Origin: an uncultured Lachnospiraceae bacterium
GTDB taxonomy: Bacteria > Bacillota > Clostridia > Lachnospirales > Lachnospiraceae
Direction of reading: 5' to 3'
Length of the DNA stretch: 52,977 bases
NCBI GenBank assembly: GCA_900316075.1
Contig: ONBT01000013.1
Coordinates: forward strand, 1 to 52,977
The translations under genes were made by a program, and so were the position numbers. The notes beneath the pieces were generated by a model that did no database searches, was not told where the DNA came from, and saw nothing but the letters and a program-made list of their open reading frames with translations. Shown one piece after another: positions 17,160 to 26,463 of the stretch; position 1 is the first letter of the stretch, and each line of letters starts with the position of its first letter.

Positions 17160-18686
17160 TCAAGACGGGAGAGTCCGCCCCCGGTGTACCTCGCCCCCAT
17201 GAAACTCTTTTGCAGCTTTCACAAAGCGTTCTGCAGCTTTCATGCAGCCGGGGAAGTAGAGGTGGGGGTAGGCACAATAGGAGGCCGGGGAAACGTGGCC
17301 CTCCTGCCAGGTCCGCCCGTCGGCCTTCGTCAAGAAAAAAGCGCTGCCGCAGTTTTCTTCGTCCACATCATAGTGGTGGAAGGAATGGACGGGAACCTCC
17401 TCTCCGGCTTCAAAGAGCAGGGAAGATGTAAGCGCTTTCATTTTCGCATAGCCGAAGCGGACAAGCCCCTGCTGCTTTCGCACGGTCCCGCCGAAAACGC
17501 CGACCATGGGATAGAGCTTTCCGTCCGCCCCTTCCAGATTTTTCTGCAGGTAGGAATATCCCCCGCACTCGGCCATGGTCGGAAGCCCGCTCCCGATGGC
17601 TTCGAGAATCTCCTTCTTCATGGAAAAGTTTTGAGAGAGTTCATTTGAAAAAAGCTCCGGATATCCGCCCGGCAGATAGAGACCGGAAATATCTGCCGGA
17701 AGGCCCTCATCCTCCAGGGGAGAGAAGAATTGAAGCTCCGCCCCCAGGTCCCGCAAAATATCGAGATTTTCCTCATAGATGAAGGAGAAGGCCCTGTCCC
17801 GGGCGACGGCAATGCGGGGGCCGGCCGGAAGAAGGTCATCGCCGTCGGCGGCGAAGGAAACTTCAGAATAAAAATCAGTTTCTTCCCGTTCATTTGCTGC
17901 AGTGGCGCTTGTGCTTTCTCTACGGGTCTGAGTTTTCTGCACCACTTCTGTTGTGGCCGCTCCGGTTCCCGCTTCGCGTTCGGCTGCCTGAAGAATAGCA
18001 GCAATGGAAACAGTCCTTTCCGCTATATCCGTCAGGGCTTCCACCCGGGCGAAAAGGTCTGCAATCTCATCTGCTCCGACCAGGCCTAAGTGGCGGGAAG
18101 GGAAGGCCGCCTCTTTTGCCGCCGGCAGAAAGCCGACCGGAAGCACTCCCGTCTCCGGGAAGATAAGGGGGGCTATATTCGTATAGACTTTCTCTGAGCA
18201 CCGGTTCAAAAGGACCATGGTGATGCCGCTGTCCGGACGGAAGTCCTTCATGCCCTTGATCTGGGCCAGAAGGGAGTAGGCCGCTCCCTTCGCATCCACG
18301 ACCAAGAGGACCGGGAGGCCCAGGACCTTTGCCGTCCTATAAGCGCTTCCATTTGTCCTGTCCGAAGAGGAAGCGCTGCCGAGTGTCACCCCGTCGTAAA
18401 AGCCCATGGCCCCTTCGACAATGGTGCTCCCGAGGCCCGCGCAGTAGCGGGAGAAGACTCTTCGGACGCCCTCCTCCCCTGAAAGAAAGAGGTCGAGATT
18501 GTGGGAGGGAATATCCAGGACCGCCCGGTGGTAGGCCGGGTCGATGTAGTCGGGTCCCGCCTTGAAAGCGGCCGGGGCGTACCCGTGCCGCTTCAGGAGG
18601 GAAAGCAGGGTCATGGTGACGACCGTCTTCCCGCTGCCCGAAGCCGGGGCGGAGATCAAAAAAGATAAGGGTCTCTCAGCATTCAA
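17160..18686 (-). CDS. cbiA: Cobyrinate a,c-diamide synthase CbiA
   Basis: Glutamine-dependent amidase acting on the a and c side chains. The protein begins MNAERPLSFLISAPASGSGKT, giving the P-loop, and ends with a glutaminase domain (AECGGYSYLQ). I chose the TTG at 18686 because a GAGG ribosome site lies 8 bases before it; a TTG at 18707 would add seven residues. Between the two domains there is a Thr/Glu/Ala-rich linker of about 45 residues that most CbiA proteins lack. The element GATGTAAGCGCTTTCAT occurs at 17425-17441. A 75-base gap separates it from cobT. Confidence 0.94.
   Translation of the reverse strand: MNAERPLSFLISAPASGSGKTVVTMTLLSLLKRHGYAPAAFKAGPDYIDPAYHRAVLDIPSHNLDLFLSGEEGVRRVFSRYCAGLGSTIVEGAMGFYDGVTLGSASSSDRTNGSAYRTAKVLGLPVLLVVDAKGAAYSLLAQIKGMKDFRPDSGITMVLLNRCSEKVYTNIAPLIFPETGVLPVGFLPAAKEAAFPSRHLGLVGADEIADLFARVEALTDIAERTVSIAAILQAAEREAGTGAATTEVVQKTQTRRESTSATAANEREETDFYSEVSFAADGDDLLPAGPRIAVARDRAFSFIYEENLDILRDLGAELQFFSPLEDEGLPADISGLYLPGGYPELFSNELSQNFSMKKEILEAIGSGLPTMAECGGYSYLQKNLEGADGKLYPMVGVFGGTVRKQQGLVRFGYAKMKALTSSLLFEAGEEVPVHSFHHYDVDEENCGSAFFLTKADGRTWQEGHVSPASYCAYPHLYFPGCMKAAERFVKAAKEFHGGEVHRGRTLPS
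17427..17440. promoter_or_regulatory. cre-like site inside cbiA
   Basis: TGTAAGCGCTTTCA matches the catabolite-responsive element consensus of Gram-positive bacteria. The same 17 bases, GATGTAAGCGCTTTCAT, occur again in the ABC-cbiD gene at 25126-25142. Binding by a CcpA-type regulator is an inference. Confidence 0.4.
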
Positions 18687-18746
18687 AACAAATTCCTCAA
18701 AACTCAAAAACCGGAACGTAGCTGCTTACAAGAGGTACTGGCCAAA

Positions 18747-19982
18747 TCACCCTTCCGCTTCCGGTCCGCCCACGATGAAAAGGGTGACGGGATTCTGCCC
18801 CCTCATCATGTGGTAAGTTCCGACTTCTTTGCTTTCCGCGACATCAATTGTCACGGCTTCATAAGAAACTTTTTTCTCCGCAAAAGTTTTCTGGGCTTCC
18901 GCTATGGTTTCAAGGGTCACGGCGGAAAGTACCATCCGGGCCCGGGGATTCGCCGCAAGCACTGCGCTTACAATTGATGACAAATTTCCGTCTGAGCCCC
19001 CGATGAAGACCCGGTCGGGGACAGGCAGCCCGGACAGGACCTCCGGAGCCGTGCCGGAAATGACTTCCATATTGAAGGCATGAAACCGGGCCCGGTTTTC
19101 CCGGACCAATTCGGCCCTCTCCGGCTCGCACTCAATGGAGCAGACCATGCCCGTGGGATTTAAAAGGGCGGCCTCGACAGAGACGGACCCTGTCCCGGCC
19201 CCGATATCCCAGACGACGTCTCCGGACTGCATTTCCAGGGCAGAAAGAATAGCGCTGCGGGCAAAGCGCTTCGTCATGGGAACGCCCTCTTTTCGGAGGA
19301 AGGCCCCGTCAGGAAGGCCTGCCGCCGTAAGCTTCGTGACCGGAGCCGCTTCCGTGAAGACGACGGACAGTGGAGAAAATTCCCCTTCTGCCGCCTCGGC
19401 AGCCGTCCCTGAAAATAGGCCCTGGTTCGGACTCCCCAGGTTTTCTCCTATATGGACCATGAGCTCCGGACAGCCGCACTCTTTAATGCAGCTAGCGATG
19501 GCGGCGGGATTGGCATAAGAATCCGTCAGGAAGAAGACAGGCTTTCCGCTCATGAGACCCGCGATTACAGCCCGCTTCAGGGTCCACATATCCTGTACAC
19601 GCCCGTGCAATGAAACCGCTTTCACATCTTCATAGGAAAGGCCGAAAGCCGCCGCCGCCAGGGAAAGGCTGGAAAGACCCGGGATGACCTCATAGTCAAT
19701 TTTTGAATCGAAAAGCAATGATATAAGGCGCCCTGCTCCAGAGAAAAATCCCGTATCGCCGGAAAAGAGGACAGCGACCTGCTCCGCCTTTGTTTCCCGG
19801 ATGGCCGCAAGAATTTCTGTGGAAGCCGTCAGAGCCTTCGTTCCGAAGCGTTTGGGATGAATATTATTTATGAGCCGCTCCGCACCGATGACAAGTCCCG
19901 CAGAATCAATGAGCCCAAGTGCTTCCGCAGAAAGGCCCTCCCGGGTGCCGCCGGATGTGCCGATTAAAAATACTTTTTTCAT
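18747..19982 (-). CDS. cbiET: Cobalt-precorrin-6/7 methyltransferase-decarboxylase CbiET fusion
   Basis: The 411-residue product joins CbiE (about 1-212; C5 methyltransferase of the tetrapyrrole methylase fold) to CbiT (about 218-411; C15 methylation and decarboxylation, with the SAM motif VWDIGAGTGSVSVEAA). The fusion is common (CobL). I start at MKKVFLIGTS (ATG 19982) because it has a good AAGGGAA ribosome site and overlaps the cbiJ stop as ATGA. The frame continues 13 codons upstream without support. Confidence 0.96.
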   Translation of the reverse strand: MKKVFLIGTSGGTREGLSAEALGLIDSAGLVIGAERLINNIHPKRFGTKALTASTEILAAIRETKAEQVAVLFSGDTGFFSGAGRLISLLFDSKIDYEVIPGLSSLSLAAAAFGLSYEDVKAVSLHGRVQDMWTLKRAVIAGLMSGKPVFFLTDSYANPAAIASCIKECGCPELMVHIGENLGSPNQGLFSGTAAEAAEGEFSPLSVVFTEAAPVTKLTAAGLPDGAFLRKEGVPMTKRFARSAILSALEMQSGDVVWDIGAGTGSVSVEAALLNPTGMVCSIECEPERAELVRENRARFHAFNMEVISGTAPEVLSGLPVPDRVFIGGSDGNLSSIVSAVLAANPRARMVLSAVTLETIAEAQKTFAEKKVSYEAVTIDVAESKEVGTYHMMRGQNPVTLFIVGGPEAEG

Positions 19983-20746
19983 GCTGTTCCCTTCGGTACA
20001 CACGGAGACGCACACCGGCATACCTCTTTCAAAAGTTCCTCGTAGAAAAGTCCCTCCCCGTCTTCCGGACGGGTGATGAGGACCATGGGGATTTCACAGT
20101 TCTCGCAGGCGGCGGCCTTTTCGTAGAAGCCGCCTTCCGGGCCCCCGTCCTTGGTCACGAGCCAGGAGATCTTGAAAGCCCGGATCAGAAATTCGTTGAA
20201 GGTCCGGGAAAAGGGCCCCGTCATGGCGATGATGTGGCGGCTGTCGATGCCGGCCGCTTCTGCCGCCTGAATGGCAGGCACCGTGGGCAGAATGCGGACA
20301 TAGAGCCGGTCCCGGGAAAGCTTCTCAAAAGCAGCAAGTTCCTTGGAGCCTGTGGTCAGAAGAATATTTCCTTCCCTTCCGGAAAGGTACTCAGCGGCTT
20401 CTTCAGCGGACCTCACCTTCACGGTCCCGTATGGAGCCACGCTCTCCGGCCGCTTGAGGCAAAGGAGCTTCTTTGCTGCCTCTCCTTCTGCCAAGCGTAT
20501 TTCCCGGCTGGCCTCCGCCGCATAAGGGTGGGTGGCGTCGATGATGAGGTCATTGCCTTCCATCAAAGCGGTCATCTCGGCCGCCGTCTTTCTCCCGCAG
20601 ACTGTCCGGATTTCCGGATGGGCCTGCTCTTCAAAAGCCTTCCCCGTGCAGCTGGCGACAGAGACCGTGACCTCATGCCCCATGGAGGCCAGGTCGTAGG
20701 ACAGTCGTCGGCCATCTGCAGTTCCGGAGAAAATCAATATCTTCAT
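19979..20746 (-). CDS. cbiJ: Cobalt-precorrin-6A reductase CbiJ
   Basis: Reduces the corrin macrocycle using NADH/NADPH. The 255-residue product starts MKILIFSGTADGRRLSYDLA, the nucleotide-binding first strand of the family, and contains IDATHPYAAEAS and TTGSKELAAF, both typical for CobK/CbiJ. The start overlaps the cbiH stop as ATGA and its stop overlaps the cbiET start in the same way, so three consecutive pathway enzymes are translationally coupled. Confidence 0.95.
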   Translation of the reverse strand: MKILIFSGTADGRRLSYDLASMGHEVTVSVASCTGKAFEEQAHPEIRTVCGRKTAAEMTALMEGNDLIIDATHPYAAEASREIRLAEGEAAKKLLCLKRPESVAPYGTVKVRSAEEAAEYLSGREGNILLTTGSKELAAFEKLSRDRLYVRILPTVPAIQAAEAAGIDSRHIIAMTGPFSRTFNEFLIRAFKISWLVTKDGGPEGGFYEKAAACENCEIPMVLITRPEDGEGLFYEELLKEVCRCASPCVPKGTA

Positions 20747-21492
20747 TCCTTGTACCCTCTCGGGGTAATCATCTGCACCCCGTCCAGGTAAGTCTGGGAG
20801 TTTCCTATGAAGACCGTGCTGACCATGCCGCACTCCTCATAGGGAATCCCGTCGAGGCAGGACAGGATGATTGTAGGCTCTTCCCGGCCGACGGCATTTG
20901 CAATGCCGACCGGGGTGTCCACGGAGACGCCCGCCCCTTTCAGGATTTCCACAGCCTTCTCCAGGGCATCCGGCCGCCCATGCGAGCGGGGATTATAGAG
21001 GGCGATGCAGAAGTCCCCTGCTGCCGCAGCTTTAAGACGTTTTTCGATAATCTCCCAGGGGGTCAGGCGGTCGGACAGAGAGATGATCGCAAAGTCATGG
21101 CCCAGGGGGGCGCCCAGAAGGGCGCCACCGGAGAGAGCCGCCGTGACGCCGGGGACGATTTCAATCTCCACGTCCGGGAACTCTTTTGCTTCCTCCAGAA
21201 CGGGAGATGCCATGCCGTAGACCCCGGCGTCGCCCGAGCAGACCATAGCCACGGTCCGGCCTGAATCCGCCGCTGCGAGAGCGTGGCGGCAGCGGTCGAG
21301 TTCCTTCGTCATCGGGGTTTCATAGTACTCCTTGCCGACAAAAAACTCATCGTCCGCAAACATCTCTTTGATGATAGCGATATAGGTCGAATAGCCGCAG
21401 ATCAGGTCCGCCTCTGTAAGCGCCCGCACCGAAGCTATGGTCATAGAATCCTTGTCTCCCGGCCCTATGCCGACCACATAAAGTTTCGTCAT
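20743..21492 (-). CDS. cbiH: Cobalt-precorrin-3B C17-methyltransferase CbiH
   Basis: SAM-dependent enzyme catalysing C17 methylation and ring contraction. The 249-residue product has the tetrapyrrole-methylase motifs VVGIGPGDKDSMT (N-terminal), VCSGDAGVYGMASP and EIVPGVTAA, and ALYNPRS of the CbiH branch. Length is normal for CbiH without the extra C-terminal domain seen in some species. Followed directly by cbiJ. Confidence 0.96.
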   Translation of the reverse strand: MTKLYVVGIGPGDKDSMTIASVRALTEADLICGYSTYIAIIKEMFADDEFFVGKEYYETPMTKELDRCRHALAAADSGRTVAMVCSGDAGVYGMASPVLEEAKEFPDVEIEIVPGVTAALSGGALLGAPLGHDFAIISLSDRLTPWEIIEKRLKAAAAGDFCIALYNPRSHGRPDALEKAVEILKGAGVSVDTPVGIANAVGREEPTIILSCLDGIPYEECGMVSTVFIGNSQTYLDGVQMITPRGYKE

Positions 21493-21598
21493 CCCGGTCC
21501 CCTTTCGTTTTTGACTACCTCAGAAATCCCATATTTGCCCCTGAAAAAATCCCGTCTCCGTCATTTCTCATTCACGCTGCCGGGCTGTATCGACATTC

Positions 21599-23356
21599 TC
21601 AGAATTCCATTCTGCCAGGAATGGCCGCTGCCAGCGTAATGCCCCCGTAGGAGGTCTTCTTCGCCGCCAGCACCCCGCCCGGTCCCTCACCGAGAATGGC
21701 TGCCCGCTCGCAGACATTGTCCACGCCGGTGACCTCCTTCACGAAGTCCGACGCCGTAAACTCTCCCGGCGCCCGGGACAGCGTATCGGCCGAATAGAAG
21801 ACCAGACCGAAACCCTCTTCCCGGCAGAACTCATTGAGGCCCTCTTCGTTCTTTTTCAAGTCAATCGTAAACAAAGTCCGGATGGCCCCCCGCAGGAAGC
21901 CGTATTCCTTACAGAAGCCCGCCACCGCGAGTGCAATCTGCCGCTTCGTGACTCCCTTCTTCGTGCCGATTCCCACGGAAATACAGGGAGACAGGAGGAG
22001 GGCATTTCCGGAATTGCTGACATAGGGGGAGAGCACAATGTCCGCATTTTTGTCCGCATAGCCCGGGTCCAGCTCCACCGGCAGGTTTCCGGAAAGGGGA
22101 ATTGTCGATGAGAGCCGCACCTGCCTTCCCTCGAGGACAGCAGATGTCACATCTACAATCTTTTCAGGATTCAGAATGACCAGCCCCCGGTTGTGGGCCC
22201 AGGTGTCGATGGCAAAGGCCCCCCGCCGGTCGCTGGCCGTCGTGATGACCGCATTCCCGCCCGTGAGACTGGCGATGGTCTTCGAAAGCTGCACCGCCCC
22301 TCCGATATGGCCCGAAAGGACAGGAATAATGTAGTTCCCCTCCTCATCCAGCACAATGACAGCAGGATCGATCGTTTTCTTTTTGACAAAAGGCGCTATG
22401 GCCCGGACCGCAATTCCGGCGGCCCCGACGAAAATGAGGGCACGGCGGCTGTACCAGCTTTCCTTCGTCCAGGCTGCAAGCGGCTCCTTCCCCTGATCCT
22501 GCCCTATGCGGGTGACCGTGGTTTCAGAACAAACATCGGCCAGCCGTGGCGCGAGCCTTTTTGCGAGCGCCTCTCCCCGGTCCGTGAAGCAGGCAATAGC
22601 GATGCCAGCCTTCTCTCCCTCCCGCACATCCGTAGAATATTCAGGGGCGTAAAGTCTGGACCTCTTTCCTTCTTCCTCCAGGAAATCGCCGACCAGAAGG
22701 AGGGCCTGCTTCTCTATTCCGTTTTCTGCCGTGCTCTCTGCCAGACTCCCCACCGTGCAGCGGACGACCTTTTCATCCGGCCAGGAGGCCCGGTAGACTA
22801 TGGCAGCTGGTGTTTCAGCCGTATACCCGCCCTCCAGGAGGTGGGCCTGTACTTCATCCGTCAGTCCGGCAGAAAGGAAAAGGGCCATGGCCGCCCCGTG
22901 TCCGGCAAGCAGCGGAAGGGCCTGTTCTTCAGGCACTGGGGTCCGGCCGGCTTCCCGGGTGATGATGAGGGTCTGGTTTCCCTCCGGCACCGTATACTCC
23001 GTATTCAAAGCGGCAGCTGCAGCGGAAAAGCTCGATACGCCCGGAATTACCCGATAGGAGATTTTCTCCCTGTCCAGTTCCTCCATCTGCTCCCGGATTG
23101 CCCCGTAGATGGAAGGGTCTCCGGTATGAAGGCGGACCGTAATGCCGGGCTCCGTCTTCTTCATAGCGGAAATGATTTCCGGCAGGGACATCTTCGAGCT
23201 GTCATAGATTTTCGCGTTAAATCTTGCCCCGGCCAGAAGGTCCGGGTTCACAAGGCTTCCCGCATATATGATTGTATCGGCCTGCTCAATGAGCCGCTGT
23301 CCCTTGACCGTGATCAGGTCCGGATCTCCCGGCCCCGCCCCGACAAAATAAACCAT
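21599..23356 (-). CDS. cbiFG: CbiF-CbiG fusion (cobalt-precorrin-4 C11-methyltransferase / cobalt-precorrin-5A hydrolase)
   Basis: Residues 1 to about 245 are CbiF: VYFVGAGPGDPDLITVKG, the LHTGDPSIYGA motif and VIPGVSSFSAAAA. Residues from about 255 to 585 are CbiG: FVGAAGIAVRAIAPFV, PVLSGHIGGAVQL and the C-terminal VGIGTKKGV domain. CbiF methylates C11 and CbiG opens the lactone, releasing acetaldehyde, so consecutive reactions are joined in one protein. The pair is often adjacent and sometimes fused in clostridia. It starts 3 bases after the ABC-CbiD stop. Confidence 0.95.
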   Translation of the reverse strand: MVYFVGAGPGDPDLITVKGQRLIEQADTIIYAGSLVNPDLLAGARFNAKIYDSSKMSLPEIISAMKKTEPGITVRLHTGDPSIYGAIREQMEELDREKISYRVIPGVSSFSAAAAALNTEYTVPEGNQTLIITREAGRTPVPEEQALPLLAGHGAAMALFLSAGLTDEVQAHLLEGGYTAETPAAIVYRASWPDEKVVRCTVGSLAESTAENGIEKQALLLVGDFLEEEGKRSRLYAPEYSTDVREGEKAGIAIACFTDRGEALAKRLAPRLADVCSETTVTRIGQDQGKEPLAAWTKESWYSRRALIFVGAAGIAVRAIAPFVKKKTIDPAVIVLDEEGNYIIPVLSGHIGGAVQLSKTIASLTGGNAVITTASDRRGAFAIDTWAHNRGLVILNPEKIVDVTSAVLEGRQVRLSSTIPLSGNLPVELDPGYADKNADIVLSPYVSNSGNALLLSPCISVGIGTKKGVTKRQIALAVAGFCKEYGFLRGAIRTLFTIDLKKNEEGLNEFCREEGFGLVFYSADTLSRAPGEFTASDFVKEVTGVDNVCERAAILGEGPGGVLAAKKTSYGGITLAAAIPGRMEF

Positions 23357-23359
23357 AGC

Positions 23360-25345
23360 TTATCCTTTCAGATTGCCACGAAATCCTGCCGCTAGCAGAA
23401 AATGCTCCGCTTCCCCCGTGATTCCGAAAAGCCCGTGGACCTTGGAGAAAACAACTGCTCCGATTTGGAATGCCCCTGCTGCCTTACGCTTGAGGCGGTT
23501 GTCAATCGCCTCCATGACATGAACCGCCGTCTCTTCAAAAAGGCACGCTTCCTTGAGGACATCCGTCGCCGCATCCGTGGTGGCACAGGCCATGATTTTC
23601 TCCACCGTCTCCCGGGAGGCTCCGGCCATAGCGGCGTAAACCGATAGAATTTCCATCCGCCCGTCCCCATACATGGAATGGGTGTTCAAAAGGCCTGCTG
23701 CCAATTTTACCAGTTTCCCCGCATGGCCCACAAGCAGGACCTCATCAAATTTTTCTTCGGCACAGAGGTCCAGGGCATCCCCGATGAAGTTCGAAACCTG
23801 GACGACCGGAATCCCCAGGGAACCGATGCCGGTCTTTTCAATATATTCTTCCCCGTAGTTGCCCGGGGTCAATATGACCCGGCGGACAGCCTTATTTTCA
23901 GAGTTTCGGCTGGTGCCAGAAGTTCCGCAACCCGGGCCGGTCTCCTGCTTCCTCTTTTCCTCAACTGCCGCCTGGTGCAGAGACAGGGCAATCGTATCAA
24001 TGAGTGCCTTCTCCGACATGGGCTCCACAATGCCGGTAGTCCCGATGATGGAAATGCCGCCCTCAATGCCCAGGACCGGATTCATGGTCCTTGCTGCTAT
24101 GGTCTCCCCATCTTCCGCGGAGATAGTGACCGACAGGCCGCCCTCATACCCGGCTTCTCTCATGACCTCTTCACAGGCCGACGCAATCATCTGCCGGGGC
24201 ACCGAATTGATGGCGGCTGCCCCGACCGGCTGGTCCAGACCGGGCTTCGTCACTCGGCCAATGCCGGGACCTCCGTCAATGGAAATCCCCAGTTCCCTCT
24301 TTTTCTCTACTTCTGCAGAGATCAGAATCCCGTCCGTGGCATCCGGATCATCTCCTGCATCCTTTCTGATTCCGCAGATTGCCTTGTCTTCAGCTTTCTC
24401 CAGCCTTTCAGGGACTGCACTTACTTCCCATCCCTTCGGTGTCTGCACGGCAACTGTTGAAAGAGATTTATTATTAAGCAGCAATTCTGCAGAGGCTTTT
24501 GCTGCCAAGGCAGCTGCAGTTCCTGTAGTAAAGCCATATCGAAGATGCTTCCGTCCCTTGCGGACAGACCGTTCCGAAGTTTTCGCCGGCAGGTAGATAG
24601 CCGCCGCCTCCCTGGGAATTTCAAAGAGCTCCGCCAGCTTTTCTTCCGTCAGCATTTCAGAAGCGGTCCCGCAGCCGGCCTGCCTTCCGCTTTTCAGCAT
24701 CAGGACCCGGTCCGCGATTTTCGGAAGCAGGGCCAGATCGTGTAAGGTCATCAGGATTGTGATGGGCTTTTCATTATTCTGGCAGAGGGCCTTCAGAACC
24801 CCGATGATTTCCAGCTGGTAGCGGACATCGAGAAAACCCGTCGGCTCGTCCAGGATCAGAAGTTCCGGCTCCTGGGCCAGGGCCCGGGCAATATAGGCCC
24901 GCTGCCGCTGCCCGTCTGATAGTTCCCCAATGTCCCGGCCCGAAAGGGAAAGGAGGTCTGTCTTCTCCATGGCTTCCCGAACTGCTTCCCTGTCCTTTTC
25001 CGAAAGGGCACCGAGGCGGCCCGTATAGGGATACCGGCCCTCGGTGACCAGTTCCCGCACGGTCTTCGGATCCCGCTGCCTCCGGTCCGTGAACATGGCA
25101 GCTACCCTTTTGGCCCGCTGACCGGATGTAAGCGCTTTCATATCCGTCCCGGAAAGAAAAGCCCTTCCGCCCATAGGTTTTAAGATGCCGGCCAGGGTCA
25201 GAAGCAGAGTGGATTTTCCCGCCCCGTTCGGCCCGATGACGACCACTGCTTCCCCCCTGTCCGCAGCAAAGCTCACCCCGGAAAGAACCGGTTTCTTTTC
25301 ATAGCCTGCGCTTAAGTTTTCAATTTTCAAGAGGGGTTCACTCAT
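23360..25345 (-). CDS. cbiD: Fusion of ABC-importer ATPase and cobalt-precorrin-5B C1-methyltransferase CbiD
   Basis: One 661-residue open frame without interruption encodes two proteins. Residues 1 to about 255 are a FepC/BtuD-type ABC ATPase: Walker A GPNGAGKST at 38-46, signature LSDGQ (one residue off the usual LSGGQ) at 142-146, Walker B ILDEP at 164-168, H-loop histidine at 202. Residues about 264-661 are CbiD, starting LRYGFTTGTAAALAAKAS and ending with the HSMYGDGRME and ACATTDAA stretches. The ATG at 25345 overlaps the permease stop as TGATG, so the ATPase half clearly belongs to that permease. I do not know this fusion as a standard arrangement. Confidence 0.93.
   Translation of the reverse strand: MSEPLLKIENLSAGYEKKPVLSGVSFAADRGEAVVVIGPNGAGKSTLLLTLAGILKPMGGRAFLSGTDMKALTSGQRAKRVAAMFTDRRQRDPKTVRELVTEGRYPYTGRLGALSEKDREAVREAMEKTDLLSLSGRDIGELSDGQRQRAYIARALAQEPELLILDEPTGFLDVRYQLEIIGVLKALCQNNEKPITILMTLHDLALLPKIADRVLMLKSGRQAGCGTASEMLTEEKLAELFEIPREAAAIYLPAKTSERSVRKGRKHLRYGFTTGTAAALAAKASAELLLNNKSLSTVAVQTPKGWEVSAVPERLEKAEDKAICGIRKDAGDDPDATDGILISAEVEKKRELGISIDGGPGIGRVTKPGLDQPVGAAAINSVPRQMIASACEEVMREAGYEGGLSVTISAEDGETIAARTMNPVLGIEGGISIIGTTGIVEPMSEKALIDTIALSLHQAAVEEKRKQETGPGCGTSGTSRNSENKAVRRVILTPGNYGEEYIEKTGIGSLGIPVVQVSNFIGDALDLCAEEKFDEVLLVGHAGKLVKLAAGLLNTHSMYGDGRMEILSVYAAMAGASRETVEKIMACATTDAATDVLKEACLFEETAVHVMEAIDNRLKRKAAGAFQIGAVVFSKVHGLFGITGEAEHFLLAAGFRGNLKG
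25127..25140. promoter_or_regulatory. cre-like site inside the ABC-cbiD gene
   Basis: TGTAAGCGCTTTCA, identical to the site in cbiA and extending to a shared 17-mer. In both genes it encodes MKALTS, although the proteins are unrelated, so the identity is at DNA level. Function as a cre is an inference. Confidence 0.4.
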
Positions 25346-26364
25346 CAAATCTCCCTCTCTTTCTTTCGTCCGACCATCATGATGAGGACCAGGGGCGCCC
25401 CGAGAACGCTTGTCACGGTCGAAAGGGAAAGCTCCATGGGGGAAAGGAGCATCCTGGCCAGAAGGTCGGAAATGAGGGTGAATACCGCCCCCGTCAGGAA
25501 GAGGGCCGGAAGCATGGCAAGGGGCCGCCGGTCCCGCATTAAGGTTCGAACGATGAAGGGAACCGCCACGCCGACGAAGGACACCGGGCCCGCAAAGGCT
25601 GTCACAACGCCGGACAGAAGGCTCGATAGGACAATGATTCCAAGCTGCAGGAGGTGCACATGCACCCCCACTGTTTCAGCAAAGCGCTCCCCGCTCTGGT
25701 AGGCTCCGATGGGTTTTGAGAGACAGAAGATGAAGACGGATACGGCTGCAATCATGACGGCCGCCTCTAAGGCATCGGCCGGGGCTGTTCCGGAAAAGGA
25801 CCCTTGCGTCCACCCGTGGAGGTTGATGATGGAGGCGTCGTCGGCAAAGGAAATCAGAAAGTCCGTGAGGGCGCCCATGATATAGCTTACCATGAAGCCC
25901 GCCACCAGAAGAATTCCCATGCTTTTGATTCGAAAGGATAATAATATAATAATCCCCGTCGCTAGCATGGCCCCGGCAAAAGACCAGCCCACCATCTGCC
26001 CGTTCGAGACGGTATAGCCCTGCCCGGCGACAATCACCATCAGGATGCAGGCACAAAAGCGGGCTCCGGAGGAAATGCCGAGAACGAAGGGACCGGCGAT
26101 GGGATTTCGAAAGAAGGTCTGCAGAAGATAGCCGGAGACTGCCAGGGCCCCGCCGGAAAAGAGGGCCAGGACTGCCCGGGGCAGGCGAATCTCCCGAACA
26201 ATTTTCACATACTGAGGATTCCCTTCTCCCCCAAACAGATAGGAAAACACATCTCTCACGGGGACAGACACGGACCCCAGGGACAGGGACAGACAGAATA
26301 CGAGTACGAGAAGGACCGCCAGGCACAAAAAGACTATGAAGTTTCTTCTGCTGTTCTCTCTCAT
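25345..26364 (-). CDS. FecCD/BtuC-type ABC transporter permease
   Basis: A 339-residue, highly hydrophobic protein with about nine to ten membrane helices. It has the features of iron-siderophore/heme/cobalamin importers, including GNPLAGP-like RNPIAGPFVLGISSGA and the cytoplasmic coupling region near GVVTAFAGPVSFVGVAVPF. I start at ATG 26364 (MRENSRRNF) instead of the TTG at 26388. It is coupled to the ATPase-CbiD gene. Substrate is not shown by sequence; the location suggests a corrinoid, a tetrapyrrole or a cobalt chelate. Confidence 0.92.
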   Translation of the reverse strand: MRENSRRNFIVFLCLAVLLVLVFCLSLSLGSVSVPVRDVFSYLFGGEGNPQYVKIVREIRLPRAVLALFSGGALAVSGYLLQTFFRNPIAGPFVLGISSGARFCACILMVIVAGQGYTVSNGQMVGWSFAGAMLATGIIILLSFRIKSMGILLVAGFMVSYIMGALTDFLISFADDASIINLHGWTQGSFSGTAPADALEAAVMIAAVSVFIFCLSKPIGAYQSGERFAETVGVHVHLLQLGIIVLSSLLSGVVTAFAGPVSFVGVAVPFIVRTLMRDRRPLAMLPALFLTGAVFTLISDLLARMLLSPMELSLSTVTSVLGAPLVLIMMVGRKKEREI

Positions 26365-26463
26365 GCTCTTATTGCTTGCCGTCCTCAATCGAGATGGTTC
26401 AGCCGGAATATTCCCTGCCCCAAACTGGCAGCAGAATATCCGCTCCGGCTTCCGGAAAAAGCC

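Noticed and set aside
22193-23395. 400-codon open frame on plus
   Set aside because: Antisense shadow of cbiFG.
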